64,000 bases of DNA from Imbricaverruca yamaguchii (taxonomy: Eukaryota > Arthropoda > Thecostraca > Neoverrucidae), in NCBI GenBank assembly GCA_034440575.1, contig JAOTOL010001634.1, positions 2,247,501 through 2,311,500 of the forward strand, written 5' to 3'. The position numbers and the translations under genes are program-made. Positions 22,541-32,348 of this stretch are shown piece after piece (the first letter of the stretch is position 1; each line of letters opens with the position of its first letter). The notes under the pieces were generated by a model. That model saw nothing but the letters and a program-made list of their open reading frames with translations, did no database searches and was not told where the DNA came from.

Positions 22541-23042
22541 TCCCACCTGTGTGGTGTTGTGTGATCCTGTGTGGCATTGTGTGATCCCGTGTGTTGCTGC
22601 GTGGCCCTGTGTGGCCTTGTAGTACTCTTGTGTAGCTATGTGTGCCACATATGGCTATGTGTGGCCGTGTTGGGGCTGTGGTAGCCTGTCGTGATGCTGC
22701 GTTTCCTCGTGATGACCATGTGTGACTGTGCGGCCCTATAGTGGTCCTGTGTAACTCTGTGTGGCCTCGGGTGGCCTTGTGCTGACCACGTGGTGGCTCT
22801 GTGCGACTGTGTGACCCTGCAATGGCTCTGTGTTATCCTGTAGAGGCACTGTATGGCCCTGTGTGGCCCTGTGTGGCTCGGTGCGACTCTGTACGGTCCT
22901 GTGTTGGCTCTGTGTGATCCTGTGACGGTCCTGTATGGCTTTATGGCCCGATATGATCCTGTGGTGGCCACGTGATGGCACCACGTGGCTCTGTATGCCC
23001 CTGTATTGGTCCCATGCGACAGTGATAAACATGGTTAAAATA
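22541..23042 (+). repeat. Degenerate TGTGGCYCTG minisatellite, left part
   Basis: Variants of TGTGGCCCTGTGTGGCT repeat throughout; the long minus-strand frames here are repeat artefacts. The same repeat resumes at 23957. Confidence 0.8.
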
Positions 23043-23956
23043 TTGGTTTTTCGTTAGGTGTGAGATGTCCAAACGAGCATAGCAGGATGTGGAAATTTGG
23101 CATGCAATTAGTGTAGTTTATAATGTTTTTTATGTCTTTCAGACTAAAATTTCAGTTGTTGGTGTAAGTAATTATGACTGGACCTTTATCATTGCTTTGA
23201 GATTCATAATTTAAGAAGAGCTATATTCGGGATAGGGTGAATTATAACTATGACAAACTGGTATTGTATACCATGCCACTACAGGTCATCCCTTTACTTG
23301 AAATTGCATTGCAAGATGTTCACACCATTCCTTATCAAGGACATGCACATGCTATTTATAAACGAGATACTGAAAGGAGACACAATTACTTCATATCAAG
23401 GGGCAGGATGCTGATACTTATTGGAGAAGGATGCTGATTGAGTGTTCAGAAAGTGGTATATTCCACCCTATTTCATGAATAATTTATCACTGGTGACAAA
23501 TGATTCGTGAAATACCACTTCCTGCACACTCAATCGACATCCTTCTCCAAGAAGTATCGACAGCCTGCTCCATAACGCGTGTTTATGAAGTCTTCGTCTT
23601 TCCTCTCCAACAGTATCTCGCTTATAAGTATCATGTCAAAGCTCCTAATAAGGAATAGTGATACACGAACATTTCGCAACGCAATTTATGGTAAAGGGAT
23701 TAATTATGATTTGATATGGCGTACGGTCCCAGTTTATAACATAGGTAATTTTCTCCCTGTCCCGTATATATAGCTCTTCTCAAATTATGAATCTCAAAGC
23801 AAGTGGCAAATGCACAGTCGTAAGTACCTACACCATTGGCTCAAATTTAAGTCTGAAAGACATCAAAAACATTTTAATTGACACTAATTACATGACAAAT
23901 TTTGGCATCCTTTTGTGCCGGTTTCGACATCTCACACCAAACGAAAAACCGTTATT
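23043..23956. mobile_element. Foldback (long inverted repeat) element
   Basis: Two arms of about 410 bp (about 23043-23460 and 23510-23956) are inverted copies. Outer ends are GGTTAAAATA..GGTTTTTCGTT and GTGTGAGATGTC; inner ends are GATTGAGTGTTCAG and TGCACACTCAATCGACATCC. Arms are similar but not identical, so the element is old. It has no coding capacity and splits the TGTGGCYCTG minisatellite, showing it inserted there. Confidence 0.8.
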
Positions 23957-24215
23957 TTAACCCTGCCATGTGATCACGTGGTGATCCCATTTGGCTCCGT
24001 GGTGGCCCTGAATGGCTCTGTATGGCCCTATGAATGGCTCCGTATGGGCTATGTGTAGCCCATGTGACACTGTGGTGGCTCAATGCGATGTTATGGTTAT
24101 CCTAGGTGGCTCTGTAGGTCCTGTGATGGCCCTGAATGGCTGCGTGGCCCCATATAACTCCATACGTCCCAATGTGGTTTTGCGTGGCCTTGTGGCTGTA
24201 CCATGTTCGAAGGCT
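23957..24215 (+). repeat. TGTGGCYCTG minisatellite, right part
   Basis: Continues the 22541-23042 array after the foldback insertion (GTGGTGGCCCTGAATGGCTC and similar). Confidence 0.75.
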
Positions 24216-24912
24216 CCGCTGCTCATATACTGATAAATAACTTCCCACTGAATTTCACCCAGGAAGATACTGAACTCATCAATTCCCTGGAGTAAAGTGT
24301 TGGGTCAGCGGCCTATTCTTCTCGACACTTCCACATGTAAGAAAAGCGTGTATTATGATAGATGTCACATGGGATCTCTTATCTTTACGTTCTGTAGAGA
24401 AGCTTCCTTTGGGAGTACTACATAAAGCATTTCCTTTCCATTTGTCGATTACTTTATCCTTTCAATCAATCCATTTTTTAAAACAATCATTAGAGCGACT
24501 ACCCGATTTCGTTAGACTTCTAATTTTATCCCTGAGTCCCGTGATACTAACTCTGCCAACAGCGTCTTGCCATGCGCTCTCCAGCTTACCTCTCCTGCAT
24601 CAGCCTGCCCCCGCTCCGTGTCATGTAGGCGTTGGCTGGTGGCGTGTCAACATGTCGTTGCCGCTGCCGCCATCGCCACGATGGCTGCACTGTGCCTCAT
24701 TAAACATGCATTCTTTGATCACCCAACAGCGTCTGCAGGCTTTTGTGCATCGACCGCCAGCCCCTATCGACGTCTTCCCAGTATGTGTGCCTGCCCATCG
24801 ATAAGCCTCCTTTCAACCGCCTGAGTTGGTAGCTGGCATAGCAATACCCGTCCACCGCACCAAATTATGTACTACGTTTTCCTACGTCAGTGCTACGTAG
24901 GTTTCAGGTTCA
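24216..24912. other. No recognisable gene
   Basis: An open frame at 24355-24804 is low in family signal and lacks splice support. Confidence 0.35.
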
Positions 24913-24926
24913 ACGACAGAAGTGCG

Positions 24927-25098
24927 GGGGATGAGTAGCCTAGGGGTATAGGGGTAAGTTGCTTGTCTTACAGCCGAAAGGTTGTGGGTTCGAGTCTCAC
25001 CTGTCGGTACTCTGCGCCCGCGACCAATCGGCGTGAGAGATTGGCGACGTTACGTGACTCAACGGTCGATGTGTCGTAAAATCAATAACGAACCAACC
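24927..25098 (+). mobile_element. tRNA-derived SINE, copy 3
   Basis: Same family as copy 1. A perfect 14-bp duplication ACGACAGAAGTGCG flanks it (24913-24926 and 25099-25112). A small internal duplication of AGGGGTAT lies in the A-box region. Confidence 0.95.
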
Positions 25099-25198
25099 AC
25101 GACAGAAGTGCGAATGCAATGCTGCTAACAGGACTGCGAATGCAAACACTGCGACGCGACATACTGTAACAGCAAGAACCTCGATAGACTTTACCGGG

Positions 25199-25360
25199 GG
25201 AGTAGCCTAGGGGTAAGTTGCTCGTCTCATAATTGAAAGGTTGTGGGTTCGAGTCTCACCTTTCGCCACTCTTCGCCCGCGACCAGTCGGCGTGAGAAAT
25301 TGGCGACGCTACATGACTCAACGGTCGATGTGTCATAAAACCAATAACCAACCAACCAAC
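25199..25360 (+). mobile_element. tRNA-derived SINE, copy 4
   Basis: Same family, with A box TAGCCTAGGGG and B box GGGTTCGAGTCTC. A 13-bp duplication AGACTTTACCGGG flanks it (25186-25198 and 25361-25373). It lies only ~100 bp from copy 3. Confidence 0.95.
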
Positions 25361-25639
25361 AGACTTTACCGGGACATTGCACGACTGCGAATTCAGATAC
25401 TGCGGCGCAAGAAAACTACGACTGGATAAGAATGCGACGCGACATTATTGGTGTAGCAAAAGCTTTCATCGACTTTACCGCGAATGCCAGTACTGTGACG
25501 CGAAATCACTGTCAGGAGGTATGTCTGCGACTGATACTTATAATTACTTGTGATACTTTCTTATTTTACTTATGATTACTTATGATACTTTCAACTGTAG
25601 TGCGGCATTGCTGTTCCTACAGTGTTTTCGTTCAACTGT

Positions 25640-26163
25640 ACTAGTTAGTTAGTTATTGTGGTTTTTGGACGCATCGACTGTGTAGGTCATATAGCGCCCA
25701 TAACTCAGTCATTTACACATAGAAGCGTATGAACGCCACTTTGAGGAACGAGTTATAAGACGATGTCGAATCTGTTCATAATAAAACTGGGGATAGCCAC
25801 GTCTGTATCGGTATGTTAATGGCTGGTGTAAATCACGGAAAATCTAATTTCCAAGAGCAATTTGAAAAGTTGTTCCGAGCAAACAATGTCAGACTCGTCC
25901 CCTAATACTTCCCGAAGCGAGACAGAGTAACGTCCAAAGTGACGTATCCTTTCGTGGCCAAGACGGGGACATGAAACTAACATGCGTCGCACAGACATTG
26001 GTGCGGTGCATTTCGGGCACAGAGGCGCCTCGCCACCACCCATAAGGTACCGGTGTGTCGCATAGGTATGTCCCACGCGCAGGCAACACAGAGAAGCCTC
26101 GTGGTGTCTGTCCCGCTGTGAGGCTAACGCCCAGTCACCAATACAGGGCCTCACAGTTGTCAA
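25640..26163 (-). pseudogene. I-like LINE 3' end with zinc-knuckle C-terminus
   Basis: The open minus frame 26163-25816 encodes CCLRVGHTYATHRYLM, the knuckle CPKC...SVRRMLVSCP and the terminus LLLEIRFSVIYTSH, the same C-terminal architecture as the LINE at 11.2-13.5 kb. It is followed by ~170 bp of 3' untranslated sequence ending GTCGATGCGTCC, AAAAACCACAATAACTAACT. The insertion is 5'-truncated at about 26170. The third knuckle ligand (usually His) reads Arg in SVRRML. Confidence 0.8.
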
Positions 26164-26275
26164 CTTGTCTGCTTAGGAGCCACAGCTTTCCTGCCACTTT
26201 CTGAAAATAAATCTTCACATGCGAATAAAAGTTCCTTGCAGGGAGAGGCGGGGAACGTGTGCACGGGGTCCGTGC

Positions 26276-29200
26276 TAGGGATGATAATCCCGGGACTTTT
26301 TCTCAATCCCGGGGTCCCGGGATTTTGAGTGGGCCAATCCCGGGATCCCGGGATTGAGCTGTTTTCTAGGAATATGTCGATAATTTGTTTTTTCCCTTAA
26401 ATATCGTATGTGGGCCATACCTACAACCATTTCAAGGGTTCCCCGTTGAAAGTAATTTATATTTAAGTGCATTATAGCCGCATGAGACAGAAAAGTTAAA
26501 TACCACACTAAAAATATATTCCTGGGTTCTTCGTGCTACCTAGACAAAGCGTACACGAATTATACTGTTTATGTATTTCCCGGTTACATGTCTTCCTTCT
26601 ATCTAGCCAGCATGCAATTGTTTTCCCTGCGTCTTGAAAGCCGGTCAATTGCAGGTTCCAGCCGGTCACTAAGTGTTACGGTAGTGACATTTCAAGAAGC
26701 AGAGAGCATCAACAGTGTCGTCACCAAGACGCGACCGCACCTTTGTAACAATATTTCCAACGGTTGAAAACACACGCTCAGACTCAACACTCGTGGGCAC
26801 AATTCCCTTGAGCCAGCTGTAGGCCACCGCCACCATGCCCGTCTTTCCTGAAACTGATAAGTTTTCTAATTCTTTTCTGATAGCCTTGGCCATAAGGAAA
26901 GAATCAGAGAACTTGATTCCGGATGCACATGACTGCCCTGTGGCATCTGGAACTCTGACCTGATCTAGAGCATGTTGTAGCATCGACTGAAGTGACTGCG
27001 TTGGTGCAGGATCATCAACGTCCATTACTTCTGTCTCTACACCTACTTCAGCTGTATCCATCCTTTCTCCCATCCTTTCCATCATGCGCAATACTAAGTC
27101 TTGCGTGTCCCTGCGGGAGGCACTGGGGAAAATGTAATTCCACTCACTATCTGCTGACAGGTTGTTGTGGAGTAGCTGCAGAACTTTCGCCGTTTTTGAC
27201 CATCGCTGCCTGATTCGCTGACTCAGGGCATCACTCAGTTTGTTTGCAACCACACCACGTTCCTTATCAAGCGCACCTAACATAAATTTTAAAGCAGCTT
27301 GAGCCTCCAAGATGCCACTCTCTCTGCGGCATAGGGCTTCTGCTCCCAGTTTCATGATCTGAAGGCAGCGAATGGTCTCCGGCACAATGGCGTATTCATA
27401 ATCATCAATCATTTTCATATGCTTGTCTCCTATGTCGATGAGAGCCTTGTGGACAGCTATTTTGAGGGTATCAAACTGATCTAGCATATCGTACAGACTA
27501 TTCCACCGGGTTTTGCAGTCTAACACTAGCATCAGTTCCTTTCCATGCTCCTCTTTTACGTATTTCTGGAGTACCTCGTTCCGAACAGGGGACTTTCTAA
27601 ACCAGCGGACAATTTTTATAATTCTCTGAACGGCCTGAGAAAGCGAGCCATGTAGCTCGCGGTGACCGGTGGCGGTATCCTCGTCTGCATCGTTGCCGTC
27701 ATCATCGCCATCGCAGTCGGACTCGTCTGACGAGCTCATCTGCAAGACGACGTAGGTTACGGAAACTTCGTGATGTTCGCAACAAACAATGACGCCGCAA
27801 TTAATACTGAATATTGCACTAATTTTTACGCATTTTTACATCATATTTGCATCAGAAAACAGATGAAACAAAAAGACGAATAGCGGTATCTTAATGTCTA
27901 GGATTTTCCCACACATAAACCCAGCTCACCTGATCAGGTGCACCACCACGGTCGTCGTCTGCCTGTCCGGGGGTCTCTTCTCCGGCGTCACTCGAGTATA
28001 GGGCGTCGATAACGGCGAGGTACACGCCGTGTGCGAGGTAGAGCTGGTGTTCGCACGGCAGCGCCTTCCCGAATTTCACCATCACGGACGCTCCGTCCGT
28101 TGTGACGCAGGTGGCGTGCTTGCTGAGCTCGAGGCCAAATTCGACCAGCTTGCCCTTCAGAAGATCCAGGCACTTCTCTGCTGGCATTGAGCCATGACAA
28201 CGAGCGACACCGAGACCCCACATCTGGCCGTCGCAGTGGACGGTCACACTCATGTAGCGACGGTTCCTCAGGGAAGTATATTCGTCGATTGTAAGCGAGA
28301 ACCTTTTGTCCTTAGATACTTCTTCGGACAGCTTCGCCTTCACGTTATACTTCAGGCGAGCGCAATGTCTGAGGACCCGCCGGCGGATCGTATTGTGATG
28401 TGTTGGAAGGTTCTTATATCCTTTGGCAGCCATTAATCCGCGTAGGTCTGGCGAGGTACAAAAAACTGTAAATGGAAGCCTATCTCTTGCGCACATTCTG
28501 GCAAGAACGGCATCCAGGTCGTCGTCCGTTTTCGATAAGTAATAGCTATCCAAGGTCCTCATTCCTTTTGGAGTGGGCGCCGTATGCCTGGGGCTCTCAC
28601 CTTGACCCGACTCGACTTGACCTTCAGACATGTCCTTGGATTGGGATGGTCCAGCAACACCCATTCCACCATGTTTACTCTTGAGGTGAACATGAAGTCC
28701 TTTCGTGGAACCTCCGGATATTTTCAATACTTTTTTATAGATACGACACTTCGCTGTGTTTCCAGTCTCACCTCTCAGAAAGTGTTCCCACACTACGCTT
28801 CCTTTGAATTCCACAAAATCCGGCTCTTTATATCAGCCCTTAAGCTTAGCTTCGTCGGCTTCGTTGAAAATGCTCAGACTAGATAAAATTCGGAGATTGG
28901 AGGATACCACCACCATCAACAACAACAACACGGTGCCCTGCCAGCGCTACTCCGCCTCAAAGCACTGGGAGTCAGTCACTGAGGCGCAGGACAGGGCACA
29001 GCCCGCGACGGCCGCTGACCCACATCGGGTGTAGCATGTCCTCGAGTAATATGACCTGCCGTGGAGAGGCGGCCCGGGAGCCACGCGGGGTCTCGGAGCC
29101 TGACACCGTGTGAAACGCTGTCGAATACGATCGCTGAATTGCAGGACGCAGCTGGCTAATATGAGAAGAACATAGTACAGTTCAGAAATTTGGACACAAA

Positions 29201-29397
29201 ACCACTCAAATTCGTCAAATTTTACGTATCCATCTATCATGTTATCAATCCATAATGGTTTTCCACATTGACGTTTTTAACAATAGTTTTGTATGAAGAA
29301 AAAAACTCATCGGGATCCCGAAATCCCGAGAGCCTCCAATCCCGGGATTCGGGATTGACGTAATCTCGGGATCCCGATCCCGGGATTATCATCCCTA
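26276..29397 (-). mobile_element. Full-length hAT DNA transposon
   Basis: Terminal inverted repeats TAGGGATGATAATCCCGGGA match perfectly at 26276-26295 and 29378-29397, with many subterminal AATCCCGGGAT repeats at both ends (likely transposase-binding sites). A two-exon transposase gene lies inside on the minus strand. The flanking 8-mers (GTCCGTGC and GACTGGAC) do not match well, so no clear target-site duplication survives. Confidence 0.9.
26669..28814 (-). CDS. hAT transposase, two exons, BED-finger type
   Basis: Exon 1 (28814-27930) ends at CAG|GTGAGC and exon 2 (27739-26669) follows an acceptor CTTGCAG. Both junctions are phase 0, giving about 651 residues across a 190-bp intron. The N-terminus is a BED finger (VWEHF, AKCRIYKKVL, HLKSKHG); mid regions are TIDEYTS, TTDGASVM, HQLYLAHG, TRWNSLYDML; the C-terminal hAT dimerisation region has SVESERVFSTVGNIVTKVRSRL. 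Two positions usually Cys in the family read Tyr: the second BED cysteine (CRIY) and the Cys of the C-x-x-H motif (LYLAH), both TGY to TAY changes. No in-frame ATG lies between the upstream stop and the BED domain, the first usable codon being GTG at 28814, so the start is lost or sits in an unseen exon. The frame is open but the enzyme is probably inactive. Confidence 0.85.
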
Positions 29398-30190
29398 GAC
29401 TGGACCAACAGTGATAGGAAAGCACATTGGTCCTGTGAGTTATAAGAGATGAAGCTGAGCTGATCATCACAACTCCCTGTCTTGTGGTGCCATCCATTGT
29501 CCACTTCTTTGTTTCTGTGTGTTGATGTGACCAAAAGTGGCAATGTGTATTACTTATGCATATTATATAGGTAAGTCAACTGACTGGGTACATATGATTT
29601 TCCTTTCGTTGCTGGTAAATAGATTCCATGCATAACAAATGTTATGTCCATGAAAACATACTGGAAAATGTACTGAGGAAATCTGTTTGCACTCTGACTC
29701 CAAACCTGGAAAGTAAGTTTCCCAATCTGGTTGAAAGTTTGGAATGCTGCCATGCCACATGCTGGTGGCAAGTAGACATCTTTTATTTGTGCATAGCCTC
29801 ATGGGCAGTAGCAATGCCATTATAAAAGCACTATGTAAGAGTGAGGTAGCTTGGTTGGGTATTATTGCACAAAATCATGCTCAAATTAGGCATGAATATG
29901 AACTTGTATATATGGATTTATTGGTGGCTAGTAATGCTGACATCAAACACACATTTAGGTCACAGCTGGAACAAATTGTACTGGAAAGAGCTGATCAGGC
30001 TTATGTGCATGACCCAGGGTAGAACAGAGCAGGTGCGGCACAGTAGTTGCTGTCTCAGTTTGGTTGTGTTGCTGGTGTGTATGCATGAAGGCATTGTGTT
30101 GTATGGTAGCCCAGATATGTACTGAGAAAGGTGCAAAATAAAGGTCATTATTATCATTATCATTATTACTAGCCCATACACAAAGAATAG
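29398..30190 (+). other. Unclassified stretch ending in a retroelement-like tail
   Basis: An open frame about 29817-30022 (IIKALCKSEVAWLGIIAQNH ... ADQAYVHDPG) has protein-like composition but matches no family I know. Downstream, AATAAAGG followed by ATTATTATCATTATCATT (about 30138-30165) looks like a retroelement 3' end with an ATT-rich tail. Confidence 0.35.
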
Positions 30191-30804
30191 GTAGAGCTGT
30201 GTGATCAGGCCTTAATATTTGGATTGTAAACAGGTCCATCATTTATGAATACCACCATATTTTTGTTATTTATGCACTGAACATAATGTGGGAGATATTC
30301 AAAGGCCTCAAATAAGGTGCCCAGTAAACAGAACATGTTAAGATACCTACCTGTTCCCTAATCAATGTAAGCAGGTAGGCGGGCATCTATATCTTTTTGG
30401 CCTTGCGAAATACCAGCCAGGTCTGTGATACATTTACACTCCAGTTTGATCCAGGTCACAACCTACCTACCTACTTACTTGAATTTAGGAACTAAGCCCT
30501 ACCTATTTAAGCTCGTTGATCTTTGCCACAAATACATAGATAAATACCTTCCCACCGTACTCACTTGTCTGTGGCAGAACCTCGTGCAAGGGCTGAGCAC
30601 CAACCCTGCAAGAACCTGATCATGATGCAACTGCAGGAACGCTTCCACGTGTCCGATTGCCAACGGCTTTTCCTTTTGCAGAAAGTCAACAGGAATTGTG
30701 GTGATCTCTTAGCTCACAACAAATGGCAACAATTTTGAGGCCCTTTGTTATCATATATGTGCTACCGTCTGCCTGCACGCATGTAAGCTCTGGTGCCGCT
30801 GAGC

Positions 30805-31345
30805 GTTTACGGTGTCATCTAGCGGTCCAATGCAAAACTATTTTTGGAACTTATGAAACGGGGTACTTATGACTTTGGGCACTTGTGACATGGATGATGT
30901 ACGCCTGGATTGAAAACCAGAAACCAGAAAATGAACTCCGCGTCGGTGCCTTTCATCTGAGCGTATCAGCTGCACCAACCTGCCACCTAGCGGCGGGTAA
31001 GTAAAAACACGGAATCGCGGCCGGTTTTAGGCCGTGCGCCTATGGGAGTTCCGCAGACGCATCTCGTATTAGCATTTTTGCCAATTGATTCAGCCACCCC
31101 AGGAGGATTGCATCTGTCTTCCATGATACAGAATTGATCACGGAACCTTACCGTTCTTTCCTTATTGATTTATTACGTTCCGTTCTGAAGTTGTCGTGAT
31201 GCGAGGTGAAGGCGTCTGTGGGAGGGAGCCCATTTCGCCGTAAGTGTCGGCAGTGGCACACCTGTTGACATCTTAAAACGATCGAATATGACAAAGTACA
31301 TGAAGGCAATGGGCAAACCAAAATGAATAGAGGGGTCACATTACA
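30805..31345 (+). repeat. Dispersed repeat, copy inverted at 41.1-41.7 kb
   Basis: Blocks GGAACTTATGAAAC, GTACGCCTGGATTG, AAAACACGGAATCGCGGCCG, AGGAGGATTGCATC, ACAGAATTGATCA and AACCTTACCGTTCTTTCCTT recur as reverse complements, in reversed order, between 41060 and 41690. No coding region is seen. Confidence 0.75.
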
Positions 31346-31357
31346 TACGCTCCCATG

Positions 31358-31641
31358 CATGGGCGTAGGAACGTTTTGAAAAGTGGCGGGGCCAGCCTCA
31401 TGTGGCAAAAACGCATGTTCGCGGAAAAGTGGTGGGGCCAAGAAAACTTTGGCCCCATATTATCAAAAATCCAGACCCTCTTGATAAAATTTCACAACGG
31501 ATTTGAGCTCCTTGTGCTTTGGTCTTCCTCTCCAGATATAAAACTTCCAAATATTAATTTATTTGGCAAATTTAGGAATTATTTAGAATCAAAAGTGGTG
31601 GGGCCATGACCCCAGTGGCCCCACCGGTTCCTGCGCCTATG
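31358..31641 (+). mobile_element. MITE with CATRGGCGTAGGAAC ends, copy 1
   Basis: Ends CATGGGCGTAGGAAC and (reverse) CATAGGCGCAGGAAC are inverted repeats, with subterminal AAGTGG(T/C)GGGGCCA. The interior is non-coding. Further copies lie at 38374-38619 (inverted) and 40252-40349 (partial). No convincing target-site duplication, so superfamily is undetermined. Confidence 0.75.
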
Positions 31642-31986
31642 CAAAAACGGATACATTTGCATAGGTATAATTATTAGGAACATGCACCTTATCCTTAGGA
31701 GCCCTGCAGGTAAATAGAATGTAAGTAAATAGTCGACTATCTAGAATATACGAAGGAAGCGAGGGAATGCTATGCTATGTACCGTTTTATTTGCCGAGGA
31801 TTAACCAAAATATAACCGATGTCCGGAGTCCCAAAATCAATATCTCCAACGTTCAATACCCCATGTAGGGAGTCCACCGAGGAAGTGTGGTCGGCGACCA
31901 CCTTATTTTTTACCCCTGTACCTCCACCTCAATAACTCCGTCTCTGGCTTTAACCACAGAATCAAATGGAGCAGTACCATTACACA

Positions 31987-31992
31987 TTTATT
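31987..31992 (-). promoter_or_regulatory. Candidate polyadenylation signal of the TTF/hAT gene
   Basis: AATAAA on the minus strand, about 360 nt after the stop codon at 32349. A second lies at 31786-31791. Either could end the transcript. Confidence 0.35.
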
Positions 31993-32348
31993 ACTTCATC
32001 CCAATTTCCTTTCAAAATTACAGGCATGTGCTTTTTTAGTTGTCAATCATGCCATTTTCATTAAGATTGATATTTCCATCGCAACTAAAGAGTATCTATC
32101 CCTGGCGATTCGAGGCCCCAAACACGAAGATTGAGTGCCGGGGCACCAGGGATTTTACGAATAAACGAGCCACGACCACGGAAACAAGCAGTACAGGACT
32201 TAGGCTCCATCCTAGCACAACATACACTCAGTACCTGGTTTAGCAAGCATTGCTTAGCATTTCGGAATAGTCGCAGGGTATATCTCGCAGACAGAGTGCC
32301 ACAGTGATGTCCAACCTGGATTACACGCCGAAGAACGAGCGACGCCGA

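Noticed and set aside
2806..25265. B-box hits GGTTCGAGTCTC as possible tRNA genes
   Set aside because: Each lies in a SINE with target-site duplications and no acceptor-stem pairing.
26268..29405. 8-bp target-site duplication of the 26-29 kb hAT
   Set aside because: GTCCGTGC and GACTGGAC agree at only half of positions, no better than chance given composition.
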